From positions 124,001-188,000 of the forward strand of contig NZ_JAPFGD010000008.1 in NCBI RefSeq assembly GCF_027257175.1: a stretch of DNA of 64,000 bases, written 5' to 3'. Each line of letters starts with the position of its first letter. Position 1 is the stretch's first letter. The position numbers were made by a program, and so were the translations under genes. Positions 43,883 to 55,386 of the stretch are shown here, piece after piece. This stretch comes from Castellaniella sp. S9. Lineage in GTDB: Bacteria; Pseudomonadota; Gammaproteobacteria; Burkholderiales; Burkholderiaceae_B. The notes below the pieces were generated by a model, which worked only from the letters and a program-made list of their open reading frames with translations, did not search any database and was not told the origin of the DNA.

Positions 43883-44497
43883 TCATCGGTCCTGCAAGCT
43901 GCGGCGCACGGGCGCGAAGCTGCGCCGATGCTCCGGACAGGGCCCGTGCTCGGCCAGGCGATCAAGGTGCAGCGCGGTGCCGTAGCCCTTGTGGCGATCG
44001 AAGGCATACAGCGGGTAGCGCGTGTGCAGCGCCAGGCACCAGGCGTCGCGCGCAGTCTTGGCCAGGATCGAGGCCGCCGAGATCGCCGGTTCGCGGGCAT
44101 CGCCGCCGATGAGGGCGTGCGCCTCGCACGGCAGGCCCGTGGGCAGGCGGTTGCCGTCGACCAGGATCAGACCCGGCGGCACGGCCAAGCCCCGGCAGGC
44201 CTCGCGCATGGCCGCCAGCGTCGCCTGCAGGATATTGACGCGGTCGATTTCGGCCGCCGCCGACCAGGTGATGCGCCAGGCGACGGCCTGGGCCTTGATT
44301 TGCAGGGCCAGGGCCTCGCGGCGGCCGGCGGTCAGCTTCTTGGAGTCATCCAGGCCCGCGATGGGCCGGCGCGCGTCCAGGATCACGGCGGCGGCGAATA
44401 CCGGGCCCGCGAGCGGCCCACGCCCGGCCTCGTCCACACCGGCCACGAGCATGCCCTCGAGCGGCGGGCGATCGAACAGATCAGGCTGCACGGTCAC
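43883..44497 (-). CDS. rnhB: Ribonuclease HII
   Basis: The 204-residue enzyme nicks RNA in RNA:DNA hybrids and at single ribonucleotides. The acidic active site is seen in [24 protein letters not shown] (Asp, Glu), [19 protein letters not shown] (Asp) and [13 protein letters not shown] (Asp). No ATG lies near the 5' end except one inside the conserved start of the domain. A GTG at 44497 has GGAGG six bases upstream and was chosen; GTG 44491 is an alternative. This start overlaps lpxB by 17 bases. Confidence 0.9.
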   Translation of the reverse strand: MTVQPDLFDRPPLEGMLVAGVDEAGRGPLAGPVFAAAVILDARRPIAGLDDSKKLTAGRREALALQIKAQAVAWRITWSAAAEIDRVNILQATLAAMREACRGLAVPPGLILVDGNRLPTGLPCEAHALIGGDAREPAISAASILAKTARDAWCLALHTRYPLYAFDRHKGYGTALHLDRLAEHGPCPEHRRSFAPVRRSLQDR

Positions 44498-45698
44498 CGC
44501 AAACCTCCAGGATCGCCTGGGCGGCCAAGCCGCGCGTATCCCGGCGCAGCGACTCGTGGATCTCCAGGAAGCGGCGCGCGACCGCCTCGCCGTGTGCCCG
44601 GTCGCTGAGCGCCCGCCAGGCATGGGCGGCCAGCGCCTCGGGCGTGGCGGCCTCCTGCAGCAGCTCGGGCGCGACGAAATCCCGCGCCAGCACATTGGGC
44701 AGGCCGACCCAGGGGACGCTGGGCGCATCCTGGCCGGACTTCCACGCCATGATGCGTCGCATCCAGGGCGAAATCACGTAGGAAATCACCAGGGGCCGCT
44801 TGAACAAGGCGGCCTCGAGGGTGGCCGTGCCGCTGGCCGCCAGCACCGCGTCCGCCGCCTCCATCACATGCCAGGCCACCGGCCAGGCGGCCGTCCGGGC
44901 ATCGGCCGGATCGTCCGACGGCGGCACGGCGTCCAGCACTCGGCACGCGGGCAGCGGATGCGCGCGCAGCACCGCCTCGAACTGGGTGCGGCGCTGGGGA
45001 TTCACCATGGGCACGAGAATCAACAGTCGGGGGTCTTCGCGCATCAGGCGGCGCGCCGCCTCGAGAAAGCGCGGGGCCAGCAGCCGGATCTCGGATTCAC
45101 GGCTGCCGGGCAGCAGGCCCAGCACGCGGCGCCCGGGCTCGATGCCCAATCGGCGGCGCGCCGCCTCGCGGTCGGGTTGCAGCGGAATCAGCTCGGCCAG
45201 CGGATGGCCGACATAGGTCACCGGTATGTCATGCGCGCGATAGATGTCGACCTCGAAGGGAAACAGCACCAGCATGTGCGACACGGCGCGCTTGATCGCA
45301 TGGATGCGCTCGAAGCGCCAGGCCCAGATCGAGGGGCCCACGAAATGCACGGTCGGGATGCCCGCGGCCCGCAGTTGCCCCTCGAGACGCAAATTGAAAT
45401 CCGGCGCATCCACGCCGACGAACACGTCGGGGCGCTGCGCCAGCAGGCGGCTGCGGGTGTCGCGATAGGTCCGCAACAGGCGCGGCGCGCGGCGCAAGGC
45501 ATCCACGTAGCCGAACACGGACAGCGCATCCATGGGATGCCAGGCCTCGAATCCGGCCCGCGCCATGGCGGGGCCGCCGATGCCCATCAGGCGGGCATCC
45601 GGGACCCGGTCCCGCACCCCCTGGATCATGCGCGCGGCCAGCAGATCGCCGGAGGGTTCGCCGGCCACCACGCCCACACGCACCCCCGAAGCGCTCAT
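44481..45698 (-). CDS. lpxB: Lipid-A-disaccharide synthase
   Basis: The 405-residue GT19 enzyme joins UDP-diacylglucosamine and lipid X at the inner face of the inner membrane. [19 protein letters not shown] at the N-terminus, [34 protein letters not shown] and [17 protein letters not shown] are the family's signatures, with [21 protein letters not shown] as the donor site. It overlaps lpxA by 4 bases and is followed by rnhB. Confidence 0.96.
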   Translation of the reverse strand: MSASGVRVGVVAGEPSGDLLAARMIQGVRDRVPDARLMGIGGPAMARAGFEAWHPMDALSVFGYVDALRRAPRLLRTYRDTRSRLLAQRPDVFVGVDAPDFNLRLEGQLRAAGIPTVHFVGPSIWAWRFERIHAIKRAVSHMLVLFPFEVDIYRAHDIPVTYVGHPLAELIPLQPDREAARRRLGIEPGRRVLGLLPGSRESEIRLLAPRFLEAARRLMREDPRLLILVPMVNPQRRTQFEAVLRAHPLPACRVLDAVPPSDDPADARTAAWPVAWHVMEAADAVLAASGTATLEAALFKRPLVISYVISPWMRRIMAWKSGQDAPSVPWVGLPNVLARDFVAPELLQEAATPEALAAHAWRALSDRAHGEAVARRFLEIHESLRRDTRGLAAQAILEVCGDRAA

Positions 45699-46489
45699 GG
45701 ACGCACGATGCCCCGGCTGGATGCCAGGAGGAAATCCAATAGGGTCTGGACGGCGGGTGCTTCGCCGGGTTGGGTGGATTGCAGTTCGCCCAGGGCCTCG
45801 ATGGCCTGCTCGACGTTGAGCTTGCGCCGGTAGAGGATCTTGTAGGCCTCTTTCAGCGCGAGGATGTCGGCGGGCGTGAAGCCGCGCCGGCCCAGGCCCT
45901 CGGAATTGATGCCGACCGGACGGAAAGGGTCGCCCGCGCCGATCATGTAGGGCGGCACGTCCTGGCGCACCGAGCTGGTGCCGCCGATCATCGCATGGGC
46001 GCCGATGCGCACGAACTGGTGCACGGCCGACAGCCCGCCCAGAATGGCCCAGTCGCCGATGTGGATGTGGCCGGCGAGCTGGACGCTGTTGGCGATCACC
46101 ACGTGGCTGCCGACCTGGCAGTCATGGGCGATGTGGACGTAGGCCATGATCCAGTTGTCGTCGCCCAGGCGCGTGGTGCCGATGTCCTGCCGGGTCCCGA
46201 GGTTGACGGTCACGTACTCGCGGAACGTATTGCCCGCGCCGATCTCGAGGCGGGTGGGTTCGCCCTGGTACTTCTTGTCCTGCGGAATGCCGCCGATCGA
46301 GCAGAACCGGTAGAAATGATTGCCCGGCCCGATCGTGGTGCGCCCGTCGATCACGCAGTGCGGGCCGACGCGGGTGTCCGCGCCGATGCTCACGTGCTCG
46401 CCGATGATGCTGTAGGGGCCGATGCTGACGCCTTCGTCCAGCCGGGCTCCCGGCGCCACGATGGCCGTGGGGTGGATCTGCGCCCCCAT
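45695..46489 (-). CDS. lpxA: UDP-N-acetylglucosamine acyltransferase
   Basis: The 264-residue protein is a left-handed beta-helix of hexapeptide repeats (IHPTAIVAPGARLDEGVSIGPYSII...). The catalytic His is in VHIAHDCQVG, and the helical C-terminus follows (ALKEAYKILYRRKLNVEQAIEAL). It makes the first acyl transfer of lipid A synthesis in the cytoplasm. The ATG at 46489 shares one base with the fabZ stop (TAATG), which decides the start. Confidence 0.96.
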   Translation of the reverse strand: MGAQIHPTAIVAPGARLDEGVSIGPYSIIGEHVSIGADTRVGPHCVIDGRTTIGPGNHFYRFCSIGGIPQDKKYQGEPTRLEIGAGNTFREYVTVNLGTRQDIGTTRLGDDNWIMAYVHIAHDCQVGSHVVIANSVQLAGHIHIGDWAILGGLSAVHQFVRIGAHAMIGGTSSVRQDVPPYMIGAGDPFRPVGINSEGLGRRGFTPADILALKEAYKILYRRKLNVEQAIEALGELQSTQPGEAPAVQTLLDFLLASSRGIVRP

Positions 46490-46941
46490 TATTCCTCCAG
46501 GATGCGGACCGCGCACATGATCTTGGCCTCGGCCGCGATCTGGTCGTCGACCTTGGCCACCGCCGTGTACTTGCAGATCGAGCGGCTGAGCTTGTCGGCG
46601 CTGACCTCCATGCGCAGCTGGTCGCCGGGGACCACCGGCCGCCGGAAACGCGCGCCGTCCACCCCCACCAGGTAATAGGCGATCTTGGTGCTGGCGAGGT
46701 TGGGGGCGCCCGCGTCGGCGAAGGAAAACAGCGCCGCGGCCTGTGCGAGGGCCTCGATGATGAGCACCCCCGGCATCACCGGGTGATGGGTGAAATGACC
46801 CTGGAAAAAAGGCTCGTTGTAGGTGACGTTCTTGATCGCCACGATGCTTTTTCCGGGGTCCATCTCGAGCACGCGGTCGACCAGCAGCATCGGTTGCCGA
46901 TGCGGCAAGCGCTCCATGATGTCTTTGATATCAAGTTCCAT
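46489..46941 (-). CDS. fabZ: 3-hydroxyacyl-ACP dehydratase FabZ
   Basis: The 150-residue hot-dog-fold enzyme dehydrates 3-hydroxyacyl-ACP in fatty-acid synthesis and competes with LpxA/LpxD for that pool. The active-site block [24 protein letters not shown] holds the catalytic His and Glu; [15 protein letters not shown] is the usual N-terminus. The ATG at 46941 was preferred to an upstream in-frame start without homology. Position between lpxD and lpxA is the common order. Confidence 0.95.
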   Translation of the reverse strand: MELDIKDIMERLPHRQPMLLVDRVLEMDPGKSIVAIKNVTYNEPFFQGHFTHHPVMPGVLIIEALAQAAALFSFADAGAPNLASTKIAYYLVGVDGARFRRPVVPGDQLRMEVSADKLSRSICKYTAVAKVDDQIAAEAKIMCAVRILEE

Positions 46942-47004
46942 CTTTTTTCTTGTCCTGCTAACAATTCGCAATCAAAGCGTCCATATCGACGTCCCGCAGA
47001 GGAA

Positions 47005-48114
47005 TCAGCCCTGCCCTTGGCGCTCGATGGCCCGCAGTCGCTTGCGCAATTGCGCGAGCTGCCCGATGACCGCCGCGTTGCGCTGCCAGTCGGCATGCCC
47101 GGCAGCGGGAAAGACCCCGGTGTATCGGCCCGGCTGGAGAATGTCACCGGTGACGGCGGTGCCGCCCGAGATGTGCACGTCGTCGCCCAGTGTCAAGTGC
47201 CCCGCGAACATCGCGGCGCCGCCGATGATGCAGCGCTTGCCCATCGTGGTCGACCCGGCGACACCCACGCAGGCGGCCATGGCGGTGTGGTCGCCGATGA
47301 GGCAATTATGGCCGATCATGATCTGATTATCGAGCTTGACGCCGTTGCCCAGGACCGTGTCCTCGATGGCGCCGCGATCCACCGTGGTGTTGGCGCCGAT
47401 CTCGACGTCGTCGCCCAGCAGCACGCCGCCCAGCTGCGCGATCTTGGACCAGGCGCCGGTGTCCTTGCTGGGATCAGGCGCGAATCCGAATCCGTCGGCC
47501 CCGAGGACGACCCCCGAATGCAGAATGGCGCGGTCGCCGATGCGCACCCCATGGTAAAGGGTCACGCGGGCGTGCAGAATGGCGTCGCGGCCGATGGTGC
47601 TGCCCGCGCCGATCACGCAGCCCGCACCGATGCGCGTGCCGGCGCCGACGCGCACGCCTGCATCGATGACGGTGAGCGGCCCGATATGGACCCCCGGCGC
47701 GATCTCCGCATCCACGGCGATCACGGCCGAGGGGTGCACGCCCGTCGGCAGGCCCGCCATGCGCCGCTGGTCGAACCATTGGGCCAGCAAGGCATACAGC
47801 AGGTAGGGCTGGCTGCACAGGACCGCGGTCCAGCCAGGCGCCGCACCGCCCTCATCCGCCCGGAAGGCTTCCCAGTCCTGCGGGCGCAGGATCACGGCGG
47901 CCGCCCGCGAGGCGGCCAGCCGGCCGGCCAGTTTGGGGTTGGAGAGAAAGCTGATTTCCTGGGCACCGGCGGCGGACAGGGATCCGATGCCGGCGATCCG
48001 GATGCCGCGCCCGTCGCCCGGGCCGGCCAGCGACCAGTCCAGGCCTACAGTATTGGCCGCACCGAGGAGTTCAGGCAAGTCCGGCGCCTGATCCGGCGCG
48101 AGCAATACCGGCAT
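47005..48114 (-). CDS. lpxD: UDP-3-O-(3-hydroxyacyl)glucosamine N-acyltransferase
   Basis: The 369-residue enzyme makes the third step of lipid A synthesis. The N-terminal uridine-binding domain (residues 1-110) holds EISFLSNPKLAGRLAASRAAAVIL. A hexapeptide-repeat beta-helix follows with FGFAPDPSKDTGAWSKIAQLGGVLLGDDVEIGANTT in pieces and the catalytic His region IGHNCLIGDHTAMAA. The C-terminal helix QRNAAVIGQLAQLRKRLRAIE completes it. It follows skp by 6 bases. Confidence 0.96.
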   Translation of the reverse strand: MPVLLAPDQAPDLPELLGAANTVGLDWSLAGPGDGRGIRIAGIGSLSAAGAQEISFLSNPKLAGRLAASRAAAVILRPQDWEAFRADEGGAAPGWTAVLCSQPYLLYALLAQWFDQRRMAGLPTGVHPSAVIAVDAEIAPGVHIGPLTVIDAGVRVGAGTRIGAGCVIGAGSTIGRDAILHARVTLYHGVRIGDRAILHSGVVLGADGFGFAPDPSKDTGAWSKIAQLGGVLLGDDVEIGANTTVDRGAIEDTVLGNGVKLDNQIMIGHNCLIGDHTAMAACVGVAGSTTMGKRCIIGGAAMFAGHLTLGDDVHISGGTAVTGDILQPGRYTGVFPAAGHADWQRNAAVIGQLAQLRKRLRAIERQGQG

Positions 48115-48120
48115 CGCAAA

Positions 48121-48672
48121 TCAGCCGCCCAGCGCCTGGATGACCTGGTCGGTGATGTCCACGCGAGGGCTGACGGTGACGGCGTCCTGGATGATCAGGT
48201 CGTAATTCTGTTGCTCGGCGATCGTCTTGATGGCGGCATCGGCTTTTTCGACGATGGCGGAGAATTCCTCGTTGCGGCGGCGGTTGAAGTCCTCTTGGAA
48301 CTCGCGGCGCTTGCGCTGCAGGTCGGAATCCAGGTCGGCGAGTTGGCGCTGGCGCTTGATGCGCTCGCTCTCGGAGAGGACCGGCGCGTCCTTGTCGAGC
48401 TTTTGAGCCTGGGCGCGCAGGTTGTTGGCGAGTTTCTGCAATTCCTCGTCGCGACGCTTGAACTCGGATTCGATCTTGGCCTGCGCGGCCTTGGCCGGCT
48501 TGGAATCGCGCAGAATGCGCTCGGTGCTGACAAAGCCGATCTTGGTGCCTTGCGCATACGACGGCGCGACGAACAAGGCCCCCATCCCCAGCACAGCGGC
48601 AATGGCCAGCGTCCGGTGGCCGCGTACGGCCTGCCCGATCAATCCTGAAAAACTCAAACCTGAAAGGAACAT
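48121..48672 (-). CDS. skp: Periplasmic chaperone Skp/OmpH
   Basis: The 183-residue protein has a signal peptide (TLAIAAVLGMGALFVAPSYAQ, cut near residue 40) and a long coiled-coil middle rich in Lys, Arg, Glu and Gln (SEFKRRDEELQKLANNLRAQ and on), the tentacles of the Skp trimer. KIGFVSTERILRDSKPAKAAQ opens the body domain. It carries unfolded outer-membrane proteins to BamA, encoded just upstream. The ATG at 48672 was chosen over a TTG six codons earlier. Confidence 0.93.
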   Translation of the reverse strand: MFLSGLSFSGLIGQAVRGHRTLAIAAVLGMGALFVAPSYAQGTKIGFVSTERILRDSKPAKAAQAKIESEFKRRDEELQKLANNLRAQAQKLDKDAPVLSESERIKRQRQLADLDSDLQRKRREFQEDFNRRRNEEFSAIVEKADAAIKTIAEQQNYDLIIQDAVTVSPRVDITDQVIQALGG

Positions 48673-48734
48673 GAAGGGTCTACCTTGCAAAGAATGCGAT
48701 GCGAAATAGTTATTGTGCCATCAAACGGCGCGAA

Positions 48735-51092
48735 TCAGAAACCGGTGCCGATCTGGAATTGAAACACCTGTTTCCGATCGCCTTCCTTCGCGTTCAGCGG
48801 CCGGGCGATCGACAGTTGCAGGGGACCCAACGGCGATTCCCAGGACAGGCCCAGGCCCGCGGAGTACTTCCAGCCGCAGGGGTCCTCGACACTGCCGCCG
48901 ATGCCGCGGGCGCACTCGGATCCGTCGGTGTTCGCGATCTGGCCGATGTCCGTGAACATGAACCAGCGCAGGGTCCTGTCGCGGGAGGCGCCCGGGAACG
49001 GCAGATAGAGCTGGACATTGGCGTACATGCGCCGCGAGCCGCCCAGGAAGGTGTCGGTGAGGGTGTCGCGCGGGCCCAGGGATGCGCCCTCGTAGCCCCG
49101 CACCGAGCCGATGCCGCCGGCATACATGTTTTTGATCACCGGGAAGGTCTTGCCGCCGTAGGCCCTGGCCCAGTCGACCTGGCCGTTCACCGCGAAGGTG
49201 TAGGACCGGCCCAGCGGCCAGTAGTATTGCTGCTGCCCCGAGAGCTTGTAGTACTGCAGGTCCATCGTCGAGAAATCGGCCGACAGGCGCGTGTAGCCGC
49301 CCTTGTGGGGTGCCAGCGCGCTGTCGCGGGTGTCCTTGGACCAGCCCACGGTGAAGATCCCGGCATTGGTGGTCTCGCCGTACTCGTCGACGAAGTTCTG
49401 GTAGGCCTGCGGCGCGGGATTGTCGCCGGTGCGGCGGATGTCCCGGAGCGAATTGCGCTCGAAGGTGAGGCCGGCGAAGATCCGGTCGACCTCGGAAATC
49501 GGCACGCCGAAATTCAAGCCCAGCCCCATGGATTCGATCTTGTACCAACCGAGGGAGTCGGTATCCGAGACGTCGTACGGCGTAATGCGGCGATAGTAGA
49601 GGGACGTGGTCTTGCTGATGCCGTCCTGCGTCCAGTACGGGTTCGTGTGGCTGATCACGGCCGCGCGATTGGATTTGCTGGTGTTGACCTGCAAGGACAG
49701 CGAATTGCCGCTGCCAAAGACATTATCCTGGCTGATGCCGGCCGACAGCATGAGCTTTTCGGTCGAGCCGTAGCCCACGCCGAGGTTGATCATGCCGGTG
49801 GGCTTTTCCTTGACGTCGACGTTGACGTCCACCTGGTCCGGGGAACCCGGCACCGGCGCGGTGTCGATGTTGACCTCGTTGAAATAGCCCAGCCGATCGA
49901 TGCGGTCGCGCGAGGTCTTGATGCTGCCGGCATCGTACCAGGCGGCCTCCTGCTGGCGCATCTCGCGGCGCACCACTTCGTCGCGCGTGCGCGTGTTGCC
50001 GCCGATCTGGATCCGGCGCACATAGACCCGGCGGCCCGGGTCGACGTAGAAGGTCAGCTTGGCGACGTGGTTTTCGCGGTCGAGCTCCGGGTTCGGGTTG
50101 GCGTTGGCAAAGGCATATCCGAGACCGCCCAGATAGTCGGTGATCGACTTGGCCACGGCGTTGGTCTTTTCGGCGGAGAACACCTCGCCTTCCTTGATGG
50201 TCACCAAGGGTTGGAGCTTGTCGTCCAGGCCCAGCAGGTCGCCCGCCAGCTGGACGGGCCCGAGGGTATAGGGGTCGCCCTCGTGGACGGTCATGGTGAT
50301 GTAGATCTCGCGCCGGTCGGGCGAGATGCTGACCTGGGGCGGCTCGATGGCGAATTCCAGGTAGCCGCGGTCCAGGTAGTACGACCGGATGCGCTCGACG
50401 TCGCCCTCGAGTTTCTCGCGCGAGTATTTGTCGGTGCCGGTGTACCAGGTCATCATGCCCGACGTGGTGAGCTCCATCTGGTCGGCCAGCGTACTCGATG
50501 AAAACGCCTTGTTGCCGATGAAGTCGATGCGGGCGATCTTTGCCACGTCGCCTTCGAAGATGTCGAAGGCGACGCCCACGCGGTTGCGCGGCAGCGGCGT
50601 GATGATCGGGCTGACCTCGACGCCGTACTTGCCCTTGGACAGATATTGCTGCTTGAGTTCGAAGACCGCGCGCTCGAGCATGGCCTGGTCGAAGATCCGG
50701 CCCTGGCCGAAGCCGACCTGCGAGAGTGATTTGGTCAGCGCCTTGGCATCGAATTCGCGCATCCCGTTGAAGCTGATGGACGCGATCGTGGGGCGTTCCT
50801 CGACGGTGACGACCAGCACGTCGCCCTGCGCGTCGATCTTGACGTCGTTGAAGAAGCCCGTGCCGTAGAGTTTCTGGATGGCCTCGCCCGCCTGGTCCTC
50901 GGTGAAGGTCTGGCCGATCTTGACGGGCAGGTACGTGAAAATCGTGCCTGGATCGACGCGTTCGATGCCCTTGACCTGGATGTCCCGCACCACGAAAGGC
51001 GTGAAGGCGGCGGCGACGGCCGGGGTCATCAGCGCGGCCAGGACGAGCGGCAAAATGCGTTTTGCGAGACGGGACTGCGGGCGAGACGACAT
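48735..51092 (-). CDS. bamA: Outer-membrane protein assembly factor BamA
   Basis: The 785-residue protein has a signal peptide (LPLVLAALMTPAVAAAF), five POTRA domains (first: FVVRDIQVKGIERVDPGTIF) to about residue 425, and a 16-strand Omp85 barrel. The barrel holds the loop-6 motif GSVRGYEGASLGPRD and ends QVFQFQIGTGF with the terminal Phe signal. It folds and inserts outer-membrane proteins. It lies between rseP and skp as in most proteobacteria. Loop 6 has VRGY where VRGF is more common, a change also seen elsewhere. Confidence 0.96.
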   Translation of the reverse strand: MSSRPQSRLAKRILPLVLAALMTPAVAAAFTPFVVRDIQVKGIERVDPGTIFTYLPVKIGQTFTEDQAGEAIQKLYGTGFFNDVKIDAQGDVLVVTVEERPTIASISFNGMREFDAKALTKSLSQVGFGQGRIFDQAMLERAVFELKQQYLSKGKYGVEVSPIITPLPRNRVGVAFDIFEGDVAKIARIDFIGNKAFSSSTLADQMELTTSGMMTWYTGTDKYSREKLEGDVERIRSYYLDRGYLEFAIEPPQVSISPDRREIYITMTVHEGDPYTLGPVQLAGDLLGLDDKLQPLVTIKEGEVFSAEKTNAVAKSITDYLGGLGYAFANANPNPELDRENHVAKLTFYVDPGRRVYVRRIQIGGNTRTRDEVVRREMRQQEAAWYDAGSIKTSRDRIDRLGYFNEVNIDTAPVPGSPDQVDVNVDVKEKPTGMINLGVGYGSTEKLMLSAGISQDNVFGSGNSLSLQVNTSKSNRAAVISHTNPYWTQDGISKTTSLYYRRITPYDVSDTDSLGWYKIESMGLGLNFGVPISEVDRIFAGLTFERNSLRDIRRTGDNPAPQAYQNFVDEYGETTNAGIFTVGWSKDTRDSALAPHKGGYTRLSADFSTMDLQYYKLSGQQQYYWPLGRSYTFAVNGQVDWARAYGGKTFPVIKNMYAGGIGSVRGYEGASLGPRDTLTDTFLGGSRRMYANVQLYLPFPGASRDRTLRWFMFTDIGQIANTDGSECARGIGGSVEDPCGWKYSAGLGLSWESPLGPLQLSIARPLNAKEGDRKQVFQFQIGTGF

Positions 51093-51163
51093 CCTGGTGA
51101 ATCCTTGGTCAGCCGTGAAAGGGACAACGCGCAAGCGATGCGGGATTGTAAGACACAACGGCG

Positions 51164-52501
51164 CTAACTGAAAAGGCGAACCAGATCGTTGAAAAAGGCC
51201 AGGGACATCAGCCCGAACAGCAGTGCGACGCCCACGCGCTGGCCGGCCTCGCGCATTCGGTCGGGCACTGCCCGCCCACGGATCGCCTCGATCAGGTAGA
51301 ACAGCAGATGCCCGCCGTCTAGCATGGGGATGGGCAGGAGGTTCAGCACGCCGATGCTGATGCTGATCAGGGCCAGGAACCCGATATAGGGCTCCAGGCC
51401 CTGGCGCGCGGTCTGGCCCGCGTAGTCCGCGATCGTCACCGGCCCGCTGATGTTCCGGAGAGACACGTCGCCCAGGACCATGCGTCCCATCATGCGCAGG
51501 CTGAAGCCGGTCATGTCCACGGTGCGCACCACCCCTTGTCGCAGACTGTCCAGGAGCCCCAGGCGCGCCTCGACCATGGGGCGCTCGCCCTGCACCAGGA
51601 CGCCGATACGGCCGACGGGGGCGCCCTCCCCGTCCGGCTGGATGCGCGGCGTGACCGACAGCGACAGCTCGGCGCCGTCGCGGCGCACGCGCACCGGCAG
51701 GGCCTGGCCGGGATGGGCGCTGATGATGTCGACCATGGCCGACACGCTGGGCTGCTCGACGCCGCCGATGGCCTCCACCAGATCTCCCGCTCGCAGTCCG
51801 GCCTCCTCGGCGGCGCCTCCGGGAATGAGCTCCCCCAGCATGGGCCGGGGTTCGACAAGCCCCAGGCCGGCCTCGGCGAGCGGATCCGGGCCGTCCGGCG
51901 CGGCGTCGCCGCCGCGTACGCGCAACTGCAGCGTACGCGGTGCACCGCCGCCGGCCGGGCGTACGTCCAGCGCGATGTCGCCGCCGCGCACCAAGGGATC
52001 CAGCAGACGCCAGCGCGCATCGGTCCATGAGCGCACCGGCACGCCGTCGACGCGCAGCAATTCGTCCCCCCCGGCAAGGCCGGCCCGGGCCGCGGGCGTG
52101 CCGGCGGCGGGCGTCGAGAGGATGGCCGCGGGCTCGAGCGTCCCCATCAGCCCCAGGCTGGCATACAGCAAGATGGCCAGCAGCAGATTCGCGAGGGGGC
52201 CGGCCAGGACGATGGCGCTGCGCTGGCCCAGGCTCTTGCGGTTGAATGCCTCGCGGCTGGCGGCCTCGTCCGCACCGGCGGGCGGCTCGTCGAGCATTTT
52301 GACGTAGCCGCCCAGGGGGATGGCCGACAGGGCCCATTGCGTGCCGTGGCGGTCGGTGCGCTGCCACAGGATCCGGCCGAAACCCACGGAAAAGCGCAGC
52401 ACCCGGACCCCGCAGCGTCGTGCCACCCAGTAATGGCCGAACTCGTGGAAGGTCACGAGCAGGCCCAGGGCGAAGGCAAAGGCGAGCAGGGTCAGCACCA
52501 T
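51164..52501 (-). CDS. rseP: Site-2 intramembrane metalloprotease RseP
   Basis: The 445-residue inner-membrane protease has the zinc motif VTFHEFGHYWVARRCGV in the first helix, and the third ligand Asp in LLPIPMLDGGHLLFYLIE near residue 390. Two periplasmic PDZ domains lie between (around residues 115-205 and 210-290). It cleaves the anti-sigma factor RseA after DegS in the envelope-stress response, and clears signal peptides. Four transmembrane segments are visible. It lies between dxr and bamA. Confidence 0.95.
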   Translation of the reverse strand: MVLTLLAFAFALGLLVTFHEFGHYWVARRCGVRVLRFSVGFGRILWQRTDRHGTQWALSAIPLGGYVKMLDEPPAGADEAASREAFNRKSLGQRSAIVLAGPLANLLLAILLYASLGLMGTLEPAAILSTPAAGTPAARAGLAGGDELLRVDGVPVRSWTDARWRLLDPLVRGGDIALDVRPAGGGAPRTLQLRVRGGDAAPDGPDPLAEAGLGLVEPRPMLGELIPGGAAEEAGLRAGDLVEAIGGVEQPSVSAMVDIISAHPGQALPVRVRRDGAELSLSVTPRIQPDGEGAPVGRIGVLVQGERPMVEARLGLLDSLRQGVVRTVDMTGFSLRMMGRMVLGDVSLRNISGPVTIADYAGQTARQGLEPYIGFLALISISIGVLNLLPIPMLDGGHLLFYLIEAIRGRAVPDRMREAGQRVGVALLFGLMSLAFFNDLVRLFS

Positions 52502-52511
52502 GGGGCGCCCC

Positions 52512-53720
52512 TCAATCCGCGGCGTGGCACAGATCCGCGGCCACGCGCCGCGTGCGGGCGTCCAGCGCGAGGATGTCGTCCAGCGTGCCCGGGTCGGAGC
52601 CGGCCCGGGCGGCCGAATCGTCCAGGCAGCGCTCGATGATGTGGGGAATCTGCGTATAGCGGATGCGGCCGTTGAGGAAGCCGTCCACCGCGATCTCGTT
52701 GGCCGCGTTCAGGGCGATGCAGGCGGCCTGGCCGCTGCCCAGGGCGTCGAGCGACAAGCGCAGGCAGGGGAAGCGCCGCAGGTCGGGCTCCTCGAAATCC
52801 AGGCGCCCGAGCCGCGAGAGCTCGAGCAGGCCGACGCCGCTGTCGATGCGCTCGGGGAAGCCCAGGCCGTAGGCAATGGGCGTGCGCATGTCGGGCTGGC
52901 CGAGCTGCGCCAGGATGGAGCCGTCCTCGTACTCGACCATGGAATGGACGACGCTTTGCGGATGGATCACCACCTGGATGCGGTCCAGGGGCATGGAAAA
53001 CAGCCAGTGCGCCTCGATGACCTCCAGGCCTTTGTTGAGCATGGTGGCCGAGTCGACGGAGATCTTGCGGCCCATGCGCCAATTCGGATGGGCGCAGGCC
53101 TGCTCGGGCGTGACCTGCTCGAGCTGGTCCAGCGCCACGCAGCGAAACGGGCCGCCCGAGGCGGTCAGCAGCAGCCGCCGCACGCCGGCCGCCGGCTGGG
53201 CGGGCGCGTGCGCATGCCCCGTGCCGCGCGGGAGGCACTGGAAAATCGCGTTGTGCTCGCTGTCGATGGGCAGCAGTTCGGCGCCGGCCTCGCGCACGGC
53301 CCGCATGAACAGGCTCCCAGCGGCCACCAGGGCTTCCTTGTTGGCCAGCAGCACGCGCTTGCCGGCGCGGGCCGCCGCCAGCGCGCCGGGCAGGCCGGCG
53401 GCGCCCACGATGGCCGCCATGACGGCCGTGACCTCGGGGTCGGCCGCCGTATCGGCCAGCGCCTGCGGCCCCTGGCGCAGTTCGGGTGGCGGCCGGCCCG
53501 CCGGCCAGGCCGCCATGAAGCGTGCGCGCGCGGCGTCGTCCGGCACGACCACGACACGCGCGCCGGTCCGGCAGGCCTGTTCGGCCAGGGCTTCGATGCG
53601 GCTGTGGGCGCTGAGCGCATGAACCTGGAAGCGGTCCGGGTGGCGCGCAACGACGTCCAGCGTGCTGACGCCGATCGAGCCGGTCGAACCCAGGATGCAG
53701 AGGCGATGCGTGGCGTGCAT
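52512..53720 (-). CDS. dxr: 1-deoxy-D-xylulose 5-phosphate reductoisomerase
   Basis: The 402-residue enzyme makes MEP from DXP with NADPH, the second step of the non-mevalonate isoprenoid pathway. [25 protein letters not shown] is the NADPH site. [25 protein letters not shown] (metal ligands), TASGGPFR and [29 protein letters not shown] follow as in the family. It is separated by two bases from cdsA. Confidence 0.96.
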   Translation of the reverse strand: MHATHRLCILGSTGSIGVSTLDVVARHPDRFQVHALSAHSRIEALAEQACRTGARVVVVPDDAARARFMAAWPAGRPPPELRQGPQALADTAADPEVTAVMAAIVGAAGLPGALAAARAGKRVLLANKEALVAAGSLFMRAVREAGAELLPIDSEHNAIFQCLPRGTGHAHAPAQPAAGVRRLLLTASGGPFRCVALDQLEQVTPEQACAHPNWRMGRKISVDSATMLNKGLEVIEAHWLFSMPLDRIQVVIHPQSVVHSMVEYEDGSILAQLGQPDMRTPIAYGLGFPERIDSGVGLLELSRLGRLDFEEPDLRRFPCLRLSLDALGSGQAACIALNAANEIAVDGFLNGRIRYTQIPHIIERCLDDSAARAGSDPGTLDDILALDARTRRVAADLCHAAD

Positions 53721-53722
53721 GA

Positions 53723-54571
53723 TCAGAATGCCAGGAGCAGCAAGGCGGCGGGCGCCACGGGCAGGACGGCGTCGATCCGGTCATACACCCCACCGTGCCC
53801 CGGCAGCAGGCGGCTGGAGTCCTTGACCCCGGCGCGCCGCTTGAGCAGGGACTCGAACAGGTCGCCGATGATCGACCAGGCCGCCAGCAGGATGCCCGCG
53901 GCGATCACCCAGGCCGTGGAACCGGTCTCGAGCAGGCGCGCGCCATAGCTCTGGGGCCACCACCAGGCGGTGGCGACCAGCCATGCGGTCGCCGCCGCGA
54001 CGCCCCCCGCGGCGCCTTCCCAGGTCTTGCCGGGGCTGACGCGCGGCGCGAGCTTGCGGCGCCCGAGGGCGCGGCCGGTAAAGTACGCCGCGATGTCGGC
54101 GCACCAGATGAGTGCCAGCAGGCTCACCAGGCACTGGGCGCCGAATTCGAGATAGATCCGCGCCAGCGCATACCAGACCGCCAGCAGCGCGAGCACGGCG
54201 CAGCCCGCGAGGACCCGCGGACCGAAGAACGACAGCGGCTGGACGCGCAGCACCATGGCGGGCGCCGGCAGCGCCCAGAACAGCACGGCCAGGGGCACCA
54301 GGCCGCGCTGGAACCACGCCGTCCAGGCAGGCGCCTGCCCGGGGCCGGCCTGCAGCCACGACGCCGACAGCCCCAGCATCAGCAGGACGCCCAGCAGCGG
54401 CACCAGCCGTCTTGGCCATGCCGAGCTCAGGACCAGCCGGATCCATTCCCACAGTGCGCAGCCCGCGGCCGCGGCCAGCAGAAGCAGGACCGGCCAGGGG
54501 CTGGGCGCGGCGAGCGCGCCCGCCACGATGAGCAGCAGAACGATCGCGGTGAGGATACGCTGTCCGAGCAT
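53723..54571 (-). CDS. cdsA: Phosphatidate cytidylyltransferase
   Basis: The 282-residue integral membrane enzyme makes CDP-diacylglycerol from phosphatidic acid and CTP. About eight hydrophobic segments are seen, and the C-terminal signature is complete: [18 protein letters not shown] and [35 protein letters not shown] in two parts, with the metal-binding Asp residues. It stands between uppS and dxr, the usual order. Confidence 0.95.
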   Translation of the reverse strand: MLGQRILTAIVLLLIVAGALAAPSPWPVLLLLAAAAGCALWEWIRLVLSSAWPRRLVPLLGVLLMLGLSASWLQAGPGQAPAWTAWFQRGLVPLAVLFWALPAPAMVLRVQPLSFFGPRVLAGCAVLALLAVWYALARIYLEFGAQCLVSLLALIWCADIAAYFTGRALGRRKLAPRVSPGKTWEGAAGGVAAATAWLVATAWWWPQSYGARLLETGSTAWVIAAGILLAAWSIIGDLFESLLKRRAGVKDSSRLLPGHGGVYDRIDAVLPVAPAALLLLAF

Positions 54572-54595
54572 GCCGTTCCCTAGGGTCGGTCGACG

Positions 54596-55360
<765 letters not shown>

Positions 55361-55386
55361 GGCCGGTGGCCTGGATCGAGCCCGCC

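Noticed and set aside
48699-50501. 600-codon open frame on the plus strand opposite bamA
   Set aside because: It has no recognisable domain, is rich in His/Val/Gly/Arg as expected for the complement of GC-rich coding DNA, and bamA on the other strand is certain.
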